From NCBI RefSeq assembly GCF_003589595.1, contig NW_020653852.1, positions 6,769,118-6,833,117 on the forward strand: a stretch of DNA of 64,000 nucleotides, read 5' to 3'. The position numbers were made by a program, and so were the translations under genes. Positions 1 to 11,443 of the stretch are shown here, piece after piece; within the stretch, counting starts at the first letter, position 1, and each line of letters begins with the position of its first letter. Source of the stretch: Hyposmocoma kahamanoa (taxonomy: Eukaryota; Arthropoda; Insecta; Lepidoptera; Cosmopterigidae). Below the pieces are notes generated by a model. It was not told the origin of the DNA, searched no databases, and saw only the letters and a program-made list of their open reading frames with translations.

Positions 1-789
1 ACACTACCCTGTGGAACACCGTTTTTATTATGTTTGTATTCTGAGTTATAAATTGATTGAATATCATGATCACCTATTGCGTGCACTTCGACACTCTGCA
101 TTCTATTCTTCAAAAAAGAGTCCATCCACAGCAGAGGTAAGCCTCGAACACCATAACGCTCAAGCTTTTGTAATAGAGTATCATGAAACACAAAATCAAA
201 TGCCCTAAACATGTCAAAAAATAGAGCTGTTACATGCTTTTTTTATCTAAACTTTGTGTAATAGCGTTAGTCAGTCTGAAACAAGCATCTGACGTTGTCC
301 TTCTTTTTCGGAAACCATACTGTTCATCTCTAATAATCTTAAATTTCACACAGTAGTCGTACAATTGAGCATACATACTCCTTTCGAATACTTTAGACAA
401 GACTGGTGTTAACGTAATAGGTCGATAGTTGCTTATATCAGCCTCATCTCCATTTTTGTAAATAGGTTTAATAATAGATTTTTTTAATATGTCTGGGAAC
501 ACACCTGTTTCAAAAGATAAGTTGATTAAATAAGTTAAAATTGGTGCTAATTCGTGTCCACACATCATCATTATTTTGATTGATATCTCATCAAAGCCAC
601 AAGCATTGGAATTTCTTAGTGTTGATATAATTTTGAGAACATCGTGTACTGCTACTGGCTTTAAAAAAAAGGAGTAAGCAGATTGTTCGACTGATAATAA
701 CTTACTAATATTACCATAATTTGTTGGTTTGGTTACTAATTTTTTGGGCGTTTTGGGGGCTCCACCTACATACATCTTGGAGCCCAAGC
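1..789 (-). pseudogene. Dead LINE reverse transcriptase fragment (first part)
   Basis: Read on the minus strand this is the N-terminal half of a non-LTR reverse transcriptase. An open stretch (787 to about 230) carries the family motifs SNYRPITLTPVLSKVFERSM and EQYGFRKRRTT. After a shift near an A-rich run at about 230, a second frame continues towards base 1 with motifs like FDMFRAFD, YGVRG and NGVPQGS. The YADD active-site block would lie beyond base 1, outside the window. The 5' side of this element continues at 3953-4175; the two halves are separated by the RTE-like insertion at 796-3952. Frameshifts and the missing 5' end show it is dead. The clade is not fixed; the same type recurs at 33.3-34.3 and 60.3-64.0 kb. 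Confidence 0.85.
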
Positions 790-917
790 TAACCTCACCT
801 GCAAGTGGTGCGCCTGCTGATAGACGGACGAGGCTCTAGCGAGGGGTTTTCCCTTTCGGGGGTTGGGAGGTCAGACGGCAGTCGCTCCCGTAAAAACCAA
901 CACCGCCACATCAACTT

Positions 918-3900
918 ATGGAAGTCAACAGAAGGATATGGCATAGGGATAGGGCGCCGCCGCAAAACGGCGCGCAGGAGCCTCGCCCGACTTCTGTGGC
1001 AAGTGGACTAGGGCTACCGTGTCAAGGGTGGGCACGGTTAAAGAGGCGAGCCCCTACCCATCATAGGAAGCTCCGCTTTGCCACGTGGAACATTGGCACG
1101 CTGACTGGACGCGCGAGGGAGCTAGCAGACGTGCTTTCCAGGCGGAGGGTCGCCGTGGCGTTCCTGCAGGAGACTCGGTGGAAAGGCAGCAGATCCCGGC
1201 TCATTGGGAATGGCTACAAGCTGATCTACACCGGTGCTCCTGGGGGCGTGAACGGGGTGGCCGTGGTGCTCTCCGAGGAGTTTCACGATCACGTCCTGGA
1301 AGTGAAACGCTTTAGCGACCGGCTTATGGTAGTGAGGGTGCTTATCGAAGGGGTCGTGACCCACTTGATAGGCGCCTACGCACCTCAGGCCGGTTGCAGC
1401 GACACGGACAGGGCGAGGTTCTGGGATCAACTCGGGGAAGTGCTGAGTGCCATTCCTTTGTCTCAGGCAGTCGTCTTGGGTGGCGACCTGAACGGTCATG
1501 TGGGTGAGGCGTGTGAAGGGTTCGAGCGGGTCCACGGTGGCTACGGGTACGGCAGTCGCAACGCGGAGGGAGGAGACATCCTCACAACGTGTGCGGCGGC
1601 CGATCTCGCCATCGTGAACACGTTCTTTAAAAAGAACCCCGAGCATTTAATCACCTATAAGAGCGGCGGACACGCCACCCAAATCGATTTCCTACTCACC
1701 AGGAGACACCATATCAGCAAAGTGGCCAACTGCAAGGTCATACCAGGTGAGAGTCTCACTGCGCAACACCGTCTTCTTGTCATGGATCTCTGCGTAAAGC
1801 CGGCCGACAAGCCCGCTGAGCGCTGCCGACGCCAAATCAGATGGTGGCGGCTTGATAGTACCACGTCTCAGGAGTTCATCTCAGCGATCGGCGATAAATG
1901 CGCCGACACTGAAGGTGATCTAGTCCAGAACCACTGGGACAACATTCAGACTGCCATATCTGAGGCGGCGAAAGCGGTGCTGGGCTTGTCCAAGGGTGGT
2001 CGCAAATGTGACAAAGAAACTTGGTGGTGGAACGACACAGTCCAGAGGGAGGTGAGGGTGAAGAAAGCCCTCTTCAAAACGTGGCAAGCGTCCGAATCTT
2101 CTGAAGACCGCGACGCATATAGGGATGCCAAACGTGCCGCTAAGAAAGCTGTAGCCAGAGCCAGACGGGACCACTTGCAGCCGTTGTATGACAAGTTGGA
2201 ATCGTCTGAGGGGCAGAAGCTTATCTTTAAGCTGGCACGTTCGAGGGTCTTAGCGGCACAAGATATTTCCAAGTGTCGCTGCATTAAAGACCCTCATGGC
2301 AACCTTATATGCGAGGTCGACGCGGTGAAGGAGAGATGGCGCTCATATTTCCACGAGCTGCTGAATCAGCAGCACAGAGAGGTGCAGCCACCGGTCCTCC
2401 CTCCGAATCAGGGACTAGTGCGACCGGTAACGCCTGAGGAAGTCCACTTAGCTCTTCGTCGCATGAAGAATCGGAAAGCTGTCGGAGCCGATAGGGTTCC
2501 CATCGAGGCCTGGAAGGCAATGGGTCCCCGTGGTGTGGGCATCCTTACCGGCCTCTTTAATCGCGTGCTCCTCACCGGTAAAATCCCTAACCAATGGAGA
2601 CTGAGTATTATCACTCCAGTCTTCAAAGGGAAGGGATCGGTGCAGGAGTGTGGCGATTATCGGGGCATAAAGGTCATGTCCCACACCATGAAGCTCTTCG
2701 AGCGTATAATAGACTCTCGGATCCGACAGGAGAGTGCTGTCTCGGAGGGTCAATATGGGTTTCGGCCTGGTCTTGGGACCATGGATCCTGTTTTTGCCCT
2801 AAGGGTCATCATGGAGAAATACAGATTGAAGAATACGCCTCTGCATTTCATGTTTCTTGACATGCAGAAGGCCTTCGACTGTATCCCCCGTGTAATGATC
2901 TGGTGGGCACTGAGATCCAAAGGGGTACCAGAAGCTTATATTGACATCATCCGAGACATGTACCGCGATTCCGATTCCATGGTTAGGACTGCTGTTGGTG
3001 ACACTAAACCCTTCCCTGTCACAGTCGGAGTTCACCAGGGCTCAGTTCTCAGTCCCTATCTGTTCAGCGTGATATTAGACGAGGTCTCAAGCTCCATCCG
3101 AGACACGCATGAGCAACCCCCGTGGATGCTTATGTACGCTGACGATATCGCGCTGGCGGATGCGGATAGAGGGAGACTGGTACGACGAGTGAATGTGTGG
3201 AAGGAGTCGCTTGAGAACGGCGGTCTGAGACTAAATGTGGCGAAGACTGAGTACATGGTCTGCAACGCTACAGATCCCCTACCCGTACGCATAGGCGAAG
3301 ACGCGGTCGAGCCTACGGGCCAGTTTAAATACTTGGGATCTGTACTTAGCGCGTCCGGAGACATCGACTGCGACGTCAGAGCCCGAATCGCAGCCGCTTG
3401 GGCAAAGTGGCGTGAGGTGACTGGTGTAATTTGTGACCCCAAGATGCCGGTTAAGCTGAAAGGACAGGTCTATAAATCCATCATTAGGCCTGTCCTTTTA
3501 TATGGCAGTGAAACGTGGCCCGTACTTGAGCGTCATAAGCAGGAGCTGCGTGTCACGGAAATGAAGATGCTGCGCTGGATGTGTGGAGTTTCACGGAAAG
3601 ACCGTGTCAGAAACTCCCGCATCCGCGGCAGCCTTCATGTCCGTGACATTGCAGATAAACTGCAAGAAAGCCGCCTACGTTGGTACGGCCACATCTTACG
3701 GAAACCGGCATGCTACGTGGGAAACAAATGTCTGGCTATGCCACCTCCGCCGGGCCCCGGTAGAAGGGGCAGACCCAAGAAGTGCTGGCTTGACGTCGCC
3801 AAGGGTGATATGCGTGCCAATGGTCTCACCACTAAGGATGCCGAAGACCGTGCAAAGTGGAGGAGAAAAAGTAGGAAAGCGGATCCCGGGCTCCGCAGCA

Positions 3901-3938
3901 ACCCTGCTGAGGACGCAACCGGGACAACGCTAAGATGA
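918..3938 (+). CDS. RTE-type endonuclease / reverse transcriptase, intact 1006 aa
   Basis: One uninterrupted reading frame encodes both enzymes of a retrotransposon. Residues about 50-290 are an exonuclease-endonuclease-phosphatase domain: FATWNIGT near 53, the catalytic Glu in LQETRW near 82, GGDLNGH near 188, QIDFLL near 254 and AQHR near 282. The RT domain follows (about 500-800), with GDYRGIKVMSHTMKLFERII, QYGFRPG, FLDMQKAFD near 646, GVHQGSVLSPYLF and the active site MYADD near 740. A C-terminal region (about 850-960) has the RLRWYGHILRKP and GRRGRPKKCW segments common in RTE proteins. The protein nicks target DNA and primes cDNA synthesis there. The start is the first in-frame ATG; the stop is TGA at 3936-3938. 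Database entries for such ORFs are often misnamed craniofacial development protein 2-like. All visible catalytic residues are kept. Confidence 0.9.
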   Translation: MEVNRRIWHRDRAPPQNGAQEPRPTSVASGLGLPCQGWARLKRRAPTHHRKLRFATWNIGTLTGRARELADVLSRRRVAVAFLQETRWKGSRSRLIGNGYKLIYTGAPGGVNGVAVVLSEEFHDHVLEVKRFSDRLMVVRVLIEGVVTHLIGAYAPQAGCSDTDRARFWDQLGEVLSAIPLSQAVVLGGDLNGHVGEACEGFERVHGGYGYGSRNAEGGDILTTCAAADLAIVNTFFKKNPEHLITYKSGGHATQIDFLLTRRHHISKVANCKVIPGESLTAQHRLLVMDLCVKPADKPAERCRRQIRWWRLDSTTSQEFISAIGDKCADTEGDLVQNHWDNIQTAISEAAKAVLGLSKGGRKCDKETWWWNDTVQREVRVKKALFKTWQASESSEDRDAYRDAKRAAKKAVARARRDHLQPLYDKLESSEGQKLIFKLARSRVLAAQDISKCRCIKDPHGNLICEVDAVKERWRSYFHELLNQQHREVQPPVLPPNQGLVRPVTPEEVHLALRRMKNRKAVGADRVPIEAWKAMGPRGVGILTGLFNRVLLTGKIPNQWRLSIITPVFKGKGSVQECGDYRGIKVMSHTMKLFERIIDSRIRQESAVSEGQYGFRPGLGTMDPVFALRVIMEKYRLKNTPLHFMFLDMQKAFDCIPRVMIWWALRSKGVPEAYIDIIRDMYRDSDSMVRTAVGDTKPFPVTVGVHQGSVLSPYLFSVILDEVSSSIRDTHEQPPWMLMYADDIALADADRGRLVRRVNVWKESLENGGLRLNVAKTEYMVCNATDPLPVRIGEDAVEPTGQFKYLGSVLSASGDIDCDVRARIAAAWAKWREVTGVICDPKMPVKLKGQVYKSIIRPVLLYGSETWPVLERHKQELRVTEMKMLRWMCGVSRKDRVRNSRIRGSLHVRDIADKLQESRLRWYGHILRKPACYVGNKCLAMPPPPGPGRRGRPKKCWLDVAKGDMRANGLTTKDAEDRAKWRRKSRKADPGLRSNPAEDATGTTLR

Positions 3939-3952
3939 GAGAGAGAGAGAGG
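3939..3952 (+). repeat. (GA)n 3' tail of the RTE-like element
   Basis: The stop codon is followed directly by about six GA units and then by host LINE sequence. RTE elements end in short tandem repeats, so this marks the 3' end. Confidence 0.65.
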
Positions 3953-4175
3953 TTGTGAGTGTCAAGGCAATAAAGTAATCATTAAATGATGTAGCAATCT
4001 TCTTGGGATCAGTGATAGTATTATTTCCATTTATAATCTTCTTAATTTCATTTGGAACTTTAGAAACAGTTTGTTCTTTTATTAAGTTCCAAGCCGCTTT
4101 ACATGAGTTTGCATTATTACTCATATATTTATTAAAATGCAGTTTTTGGGACCAAACAGTGCATTTTTTATACAG
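3953..4175 (-). pseudogene. Dead LINE fragment, upstream part of the element at 1-789
   Basis: On the minus strand this reads as the linker upstream of a LINE RT domain, with motifs AAWNLIKEQTVSKVPNEI and KKIATSFNDYF, matching the region that normally precedes the RT N-terminus. In order and orientation it joins the fragment at 1-789. The two halves flank the RTE insertion, so this is one older LINE copy split by a younger one. The 5' limit is unclear; the interval to 4440 holds nothing I recognise. Confidence 0.7.
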
Positions 4176-4460
4176 TGCATTGAATATTATAGTAAGTAAC
4201 TATATCTCCGTGGCAAATATCACAGACAACACGCCAAAAGTATTTTAGGAAAAACAGACACATACATTACGTATTAATGGTTACAGCGCCACTAGCCTGA
4301 CAAACAATGTATTGCTACGCATTGACAGCTGACGAACGCTGTGAAGGCCCTGTGCATTGGTTCCGTTCATGGCAAATTCGACACAAAAGGCGGTATAAAC
4401 CAATAATAAATACACAAACAACTTTTATACAGGAGAGTGAATTTATTTGATTTATAAGTT

Positions 4461-4498
4461 TTTATCTAATGATATTACATATAATATCATTAGATAAA
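4461..4498. repeat. Perfect 17-bp-stem hairpin in an intron
   Basis: tttatctaatgatatta (4461-4477) and its exact reverse complement (4482-4498) are separated by four bases. It lies about 85 bases before the splice acceptor at 4583. It may be a minimal MITE or an intronic RNA hairpin; no target duplication is seen. Confidence 0.7.
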
Positions 4499-4583
4499 TA
4501 TCACATATGATATTATAATATTTTATTATAAACTATATTTATCGATGCATCAATTTTAATTATACCCCGTGTTGGTTTTTCAG

Positions 4584-4808
4584 GCCACGGCGCCCAGTAC
4601 GCGTACGGCGGCGGGCACGGAGGGCCTCACAAGATCCACGAGCTGCAGGAGCACGCGAAGTCGCCGCAGGGCAAGCCGGCGCCGCGCGGCGACCGCGACC
4701 AGCCCAAAGACGCGCCTGCGCGCTCGCCGCCGCCGCAGCGCCACGTGCACACACACCACCACACGCACGTCGGCCTGGGCTACCCGCTCTACCCGCCGCC
4801 CTACCCTG
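4584..4808 (+). CDS. Internal exon of a Pro/His-rich protein
   Basis: A GC-rich coding island stands in AT-rich DNA, bounded by a good acceptor (ttggtttttcag) and a strong donor (CCTG/gtacgt). It is 225 bases with phase 1 at both ends. The reading frame gives a Gly/His/Pro/Arg-rich peptide that includes GHGAQYAYGGGHGG, KIHELQEHAKSP and the distinctive block HVHTHHHTHVGLGYPLY followed by PPPYP. Phase and splice signals join it to the terminal exon at 5905. Low complexity and alternating His/Thr resemble regions of large nuclear regulators such as AUTS2/tay, atrophin or BAH-domain (TNRC18/winged eye) proteins, but I could not decide and give no symbol. Earlier exons lie left of the window. Confidence 0.75.
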
Positions 4809-5904
4809 GTACGTACGGTCCCACCGGTGCTAGGGTTTGCGGAACTGGTTCCCGATGCCGGGTTCAGCTGAGGGGGTCGATTCAGAACCTTACGATAACT
4901 CGGTTGTTCGACGGATTCGATTTGATATCGTACGATTTCTTTTTATTCACAATACCCGCATCGAACGTCAAACTGTCGTATTCGAAACTCAACCGAAATG
5001 ACACCTGTACGATTAATCGAGCTTCTCGACTGGCAAAGGCCACAAATGTTATTCAGAACAGTTATCGAATGAAAGTTACCGAACCTCCTGTTGTTTATAA
5101 AGCAAGATTGTAATATGGAAATCTCTTATTATTTTAAATAAAGTCTGGATTTTATTCAATTTTATTAATTTATTTTAATGCAAGACTAATGCATTCCTAT
5201 ATTTTAGGCCTTGAGTTTTAAAAATGTATATAAAAGGATTTTCATCATTCAAATCTATTTCACCAACTAACTCCGTAGACGCCGTCGGATAACGATATCG
5301 TATCCGAATCCGAATCGAACGATTCGGTTAAAATATCGAAGAGTTCTAAATCCCCCGATTTACCCAACCGGTATTCCCGGTACTTCTTGAAAAACTTAAA
5401 CTGTAACCAATAATTTACGCTTTTCCAGTAAAGTTTTGACTTATTCGCAAAAATGTGTAAAGTTTATTTTGGAGGTATATGCCAAAAATCGAAAAAAATC
5501 TGACTTCTGGGTGTTCTGATTTCTATTGCTCTGTACAGGTAATTCCTTAGTTTGAAGAACAGACATTTTATCGTACTACATTACATTTACAGGTATTAAT
5601 TAATTTTATTCTTAAATCAACCTGCAGCTCTCGAATACATCTTCTCTAAACAAACTGATTTGTTGGCATTCATTATTTACTTCTAATTGGTACGTAAATT
5701 GCTTGCAGGGGCGCGATAGCACGCGGAAAAGCGGGCCAGTCCCGCACAACCCGTGTAGCTACCAGCCCTGGTAGACAGAGAGACCTAGATGGTCTACACA
5801 TTAGAGAGAGAGCAAGAGAGCAATAATTAAACACTAGAGAGATGTGATTAGAGAGATGCAGAGCTAAGTGTCAAGAGGCACTAATAGAAGATTGTGTGTT
5901 GCAG
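4809..5904 (+). other. Intron of the Pro/His-rich gene
   Basis: It starts gtacgt and ends gtgtgttgcag. No repeat or further exon is evident inside. A GA-rich run (agagagag) lies at about 5777-5860, just before the acceptor. An alternative acceptor near 5709 would read into a stop after three codons. Confidence 0.6.
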
Positions 5905-5966
5905 CGGCGGCTGTGCTCGCCAGCACGCAAGCGGTCGTCAATTCCTTCCCGACGCCACCCAAGTGA
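5905..5966 (+). CDS. Terminal exon of the Pro/His-rich protein
   Basis: After the acceptor at 5901-5904 the frame from 4584-4808 continues (phase 1) as AAAVLASTQAVVNSFPTPPK and stops at TGA 5964-5966. The Ala/Val-rich then Pro-rich ending fits the preceding PPPYP context. The phase match, the acceptor and the sudden end of coding-like composition support it as the C-terminus. The following AT-rich sequence would be 3' UTR. Confidence 0.7.
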
Positions 5967-8900
5967 AAGGACAAACCAGGTTAAAACTGGAAACATCAAG
6001 AGTACAGCCACTTTAACGTGGGCCACGGACACGGTACAATGAACAGTAGTAAACGTGTCTATAAAAGCTGGACATTGGATAGTGAAGTGACAATATGAAC
6101 GACTGTGTGAAAACTTTGTGTGAAACCTTTGAAACTTAATCTCTATGCCAGTAGCCATAATTTAAACACTGTGATCTCGCGTAACCCACAAATTTTAAAT
6201 GTGATGTGCGCTTTGAATGTTCTAGAATGTGTCCGAACCGATAGTTACCTGAATCTTTTATAGTTGAAGAGTGTTGTGTTATTAAAAGACTCCTGAATGT
6301 CGTGTTCGTTGGTAAAGAGGTGCGTCTGGACTGCAAAGCTCCTCTATATGTCTTTGTTTTATATGTTTATTAGTGGAAGCACAAACTAGCTTTGTAAATA
6401 TTAGTTGTATTACGTGTAAATTAATATACGATTATTTAGTTCTCCGTAAGGATTTTTAAATGTAAAGAAACATCGAATTCTCCGTTTCACCGGGCATTGT
6501 ACTGAAGTTTTAAGCCCCGAAAACAAATTCAAAATTGTCACCATAAAACTACCAAACCACCTAGTAAGAATCTATTTATAAAAACAGCATTCCACATAAC
6601 GAAAAGCAATCGTACCTAGAAATAAAAGTAAGATTAATTAATTAATCAATAAGTAAGTAGCGTAAGTTTGAAGGCGTCAATGTGATCATAACAATATGAG
6701 TAGCGTGCACAAATCGTAATTTGTCTCGATATAGTGAGGATTGACTAATTAACGTATAATGTAGAGCATCCTATAGAATCGTTGAGTGTTTGAACATCGC
6801 TGTACGTGTATGTCTGGCTTTTATTGATAAATAACTATAAATTCTTATAGTCCGATATTCTCGAATACAAGGGATTACTGTTTCTGCGGAATATCGCTCA
6901 ATACTTTTTGTCTGGATACATCAATTTGCTTGTATTTATGAGTAGCTTCGCAAACTTCGCAAAGACAAAAGTTTTGAGCGATTTACTATTGCACAATAGT
7001 TATTATTGCATTCACGTTCGACAGTTGCATTTAAAATGATTCCCAGCGATGTGTTCGAATGGTGAATCGTATAATTTCCAATTTAGTCTTCCAATTCTTT
7101 TGAATCCATATCTCCTTGCGTTCACTCTGTCTATTAAGACGCGTTCTCATCTGCAAATAGCCTGCATGCAAGTTTCTAAATTTATATTCGTAACTCAATG
7201 AACACAATACTAGCATGCAAGATTACTTGCAATGGAACTCGCGATTATTTTAAGTTAAAACGAAAACATCGGTTAGCAAGCTACCTTTTGGCTAAATATT
7301 CCAATTGTGAAAATGTTTTGTTAAGTAATTGATTAACGTGACCTAGCTCATGTGAGCGTGCTTCACATATCTGTAGCATTTAGAATGGTAAATATTTCCT
7401 ATGTTTTGGTTACATTATATAAGAAAATATACAATTATAACCAAATGTGACCGTTCTTGTTTGTAATTTGATATAAACACTTAATTTTATTCAAGCACTA
7501 AGTGATACACGAGTAAATCGATATTACTTTGATGCTTATATTTCTATTAAAGTTGTATTTGAAATAACAATTTTATAATGAGTTTTACATTTGCCTGCAA
7601 ATACTGCCATATTTAATAAAATATTCTAAGAACGGATGTATTGAAAAAATATGTTTTAAATTAATTATTTATGCACTGATGAAATAAGAGGTTGGTAGTG
7701 AAAACTCATTGTGAAGTTGTCAAGCTACAGTAGTGTTGTATGATAATGTGAGTCGACTTGTACCTGTTACATAATCATACCTGTTGCAAAAGAATGATAA
7801 ATAACTAGTAAACAGTACATCTGACGGACGCCAATTCTGAAATTTAGTATAGCATTTCTGTCCAACGAGGAGAACCATTGTTTTTTTCCTACTTTTTGTT
7901 AGTAGTCTAAATTTTTCTCTGATTGGATACTTTCAATCTAATATCTACTATAACAGTTATACCTAAGGCGCCACACAGACGCTCTTTTTTACGTGTAGAG
8001 TAATATAAATAATACTAGCCAAAGTCGATTAGTCGAGGACTTGTCAGCTCGGCACACGAAATTAGAGCATCGTCTACGGGCGCGATAGGGACATACATAC
8101 ACATTGAAAGTTAGTTCATACAAACAGCACGATTAGTTAGTATGACAACGCGATCCTAACATCGAAGCGAACTGCATTCTGTACTAAACGTGCTTTTTGT
8201 ACGGCCAACCCGTTCAACACCATGCGCCTTAACCCTTTTTATGAATATATCCTTTAATTAACGTGGTAATGATAGACCCAATCATTATTAATATTTATTT
8301 ATGATTCTTTTAAAGACCAGGGGCCTAAGTTGAGTAAGATCGTCATATTATTTTTTTCCTTTTAAAAAGTATAATTCAATATAATATATATCATATATAC
8401 ACCCCAGTAACAGATATCGTTGATTTATTTACACCTTTAACGTGTATGTGAATTGTTTAGAAAAAGTGTTATTAACATAAGATAGTTGTTAGATTTCTTA
8501 TTTATGAGTACTTAACCAGTAATTTCAGCAATCAGGGCTCACTTGGACACGGCTATTAAATTCACTTGAGTGCCAAATAATTTAGTTACTTAACACAACG
8601 TGTCTGAACGAAGAGAACTTAGTCGAATTGTTACTAAATAAAGTTACTTGTCAGTCGAGTAAACTTTTACTAGCATTGTCCGAAGTGGGTTTAATGAGTA
8701 AATTTCATCGTACAAGTATTGCAAGCAATCGTACATGAGTTTCGGCTGGTTAAGCGCAGTTTTTCTCGACTGTATTTTAACAATTTTAACAGTTTTGTCT
8801 AAAAGGAGCTAACATTTTGTCGTTTTAACACAAGATACGTTTGAATTTTGAAAAATCAGTACATAATACTGGCACTAAATCTAAAAACCAGTAGAAAAGC

Positions 8901-11425
8901 AGATCGAACTAATTTGTGAATTCTGCAGTAAAAGTACATTTTACCTGTCTTACGCAGGAACGGCAGCGGTGTCGATAAACATTTCTAAATCTTTAGAAGA
9001 CTATAGAGTTTAAACGCGCAATGTGCACGTCAGGAGATCGAACTGTAAAACGTTTGATTGTTAAATTGCATTATAAAATGTCTAGGAATAGTGTAACTGA
9101 CTGTAAAGTTCCTTTGAGTTTCAAAAATTTGTGACCAAATTCGACATCAAAAATGTTAGTTGCTTAAAAATATGGAATATTTAGACCGTTTTTAGTATGA
9201 GTGTACCAGGAGAGCATGTGTCGTAAGGTAACATGATCTCAGCAGGGAGAATTACGGATGCATAGACTGATCCTTTTTTTTTGTTTTAAAATCTCTTTCG
9301 AATATGCAACATTACGCTTTCGTTTGTTATAGATTAGGGTATTGTAGAGGTAACGCCGCATCGAAGCGCAAATTACACATGTCGAGTCGCTGCGTCTTGA
9401 CGAATTTATATCACAATTCTAAAATAACTGGATGTTATTAACATATTTTATAGGTAGTTTTGACTAACTGAATAATGTACATATAAACATGCCAATTTTG
9501 TTTATAATAAGAGTATACTGTACTCTATTACGAGGAATAATTAGATCGGGTGAAGTTATTTCGGCGTTATACGTGTACAATAACCAAGCTTGTTAAGCAG
9601 CCGGTTTCTGTATATCATGCCATCCGACTCGTTGCGACTCGACATAATGTGCGCCTACCTTTAAAGTAACTTTATTCGTTTGAAGAGTCATTGAAGCATG
9701 ACAGTTGTGTTGTAAAGGTCATGCTAACATCTGGAATCACCTGGGAGTGTGTTTAGGCCTATATTTTACGACGAGATATTAGACAATGTGTCGTCCCTTT
9801 ACTCCGAATAGACCGTACGATTTTGACGCAAAAAAGTAATTTACATAATTTGATTTCGAGTTTCATGTCCTATACTATGATATATATAATTAATTTTCGT
9901 CAAAATTGAATTTACGTCCATTAGTGTTGTAAAGGAAAATAATAATACACCAGGCTACGTGTAACAATGTATCTACTAATAGAAGCTCTCTAAGGAATTG
10001 CCGAATGACACTTTGAAATTAATTATTTGCCTCTTAATTTTCCATATGAACAAAAATGATGTAAAATTACCTTTAAATGAATAAAGTTGTTTACACAAGC
10101 CAAAATCATCATACCAGTGCCCACATGGTATGGAAACATGATCATTGTATGTATAATGTCTGAATACATAATATAATAATGAACATTTGTGTATTTTTTT
10201 GATGTAACTAAAGCCAAGTTTGATTTTTCTTAGAAAAGAATTCGAGACGTATAAAAAAAGGAATAATAAAGATAAATTATTTCTTAAAGAAATGTGTTTT
10301 ATTTCTTAAATAATTGGAAGAATATTAATGTCATGTTAAAATATAAATTACATTATGCTTACTTGCGAATTGTGATTATTTGACTAGGTGTACATGAATC
10401 GATGAAGTACAAAAAAGTTAAATACCTACTGAATTTTATTTAACTATGAAGGTTAAAAAAGTCCCTTCGTTTTGTAGAACGTTAAAACAAGTGTTAAACC
10501 AAGTAGTTATACAATGTACATTTGCATACTCGTATTTACGGTATATACAATCCTAAACCATACTATATAGAACCGTCGTCATTTTTCTTGATATTTTTTA
10601 CCGGTACGAGGTTACAAAGTGTTATCGTGGCTTATTGCATTGTCACCATAATCCAGTTTAAAAAAATCCTATTCAGATATGACATAGTCGGTTCTAGTCG
10701 CTAAAATGATGAAAGTTTATTCTACCGTGAAAAGTAAAACCTCCTCGTAACTTACAACTCTTAAGTTTAGAGGTTGTGAAAGCTCATAGTTAAATATGAT
10801 AATAATTGAGTTTCGTAACCACGATTTTTTTGCAACTTATGGTGTGACCCATTCGTGTATATGTACGAAATAAATATTAATATTATTCATTTAAAACTGT
10901 GGACCGACTAAAATACTTTTTTGCGACTAAAATAATACTAAATTACGGCTTTTACCGGACTAGTCGAATTTTAAATATTCTCCATCAAAAAGGGTTTTAG
11001 CGATTATTACATATAAACATGTAACTTTTTTTTCACGTAGTCAAGACTGACTCAGTCTATGGAAAATGTTTCATTTTAAAACAAATATTTATCTAAAAAA
11101 CACATTGCTATTTTCCAAGAATAGTGACTCACTTCAAATTTGATCCTGTTTTGACTTATTTTATTACTAACATTAATTTAAAATCTACATTTTATTGTGA
11201 ATGGGATACCAAACTTTTAATTGGTTAGTATAATTATATGACAATATTGGAATGGACAATATTGGTTGGTACTTATTTTATAAATTACACAGGTACGCAT
11301 CGTAACAGTATGGTAACACATCAAGCAGGTTAAAGTGTAGTAAAACTAAAATCTACGAATAAATACATAGATTGTGTAATTATAAAGGGTTGTACCCTAG
11401 TTAACAAGCACGCTGTGTCCATGCT
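5967..11425 (+). other. 3' UTR and/or intergenic DNA, no gene seen
   Basis: About 5.4 kb of AT-rich, apparently single-copy sequence follows the stop codon. It has only short chance ORFs and none of the repeat families found elsewhere in the window. Candidate AATAAA signals occur, for example at 6621-6626 and around 10264. Repeat-free sequence after a nuclear-regulator-like gene may be a long 3' UTR, but its end cannot be read from sequence alone. Confidence 0.4.
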
Positions 11426-11443
11426 ACGGCCGCAAATTCGGAA

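Larger units (their letters stand above)
796..3952 (+). mobile_element. RTE-like non-LTR retrotransposon, apparently full length
   Basis: A GC-rich block interrupts an AT-rich dead LINE. It has a roughly 120-base 5' leader, one long intact ORF, almost no 3' UTR and a short (GA)n tail. A single ORF with an apurinic-type endonuclease followed by RT, a very short 3' UTR and a microsatellite-like tail are hallmarks of the RTE clade. The 5' boundary is approximate (790-805). I could not define a target-site duplication. Because the ORF is undamaged while its host LINE is broken, the insertion is young relative to the host. Confidence 0.8.

Noticed and set aside
1122..3442. Several long antisense and alternate-frame ORFs within the RTE-like element
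   Set aside because: They are shadows of the GC-rich 918-3938 frame; none has a recognisable domain.
4560..4871. Alternate-frame Arg/Ala-rich ORFs over the Pro/His-rich exon
   Set aside because: GC-rich shadow frames; only the frame with matching splice phase and continuation at 5905 is supported.
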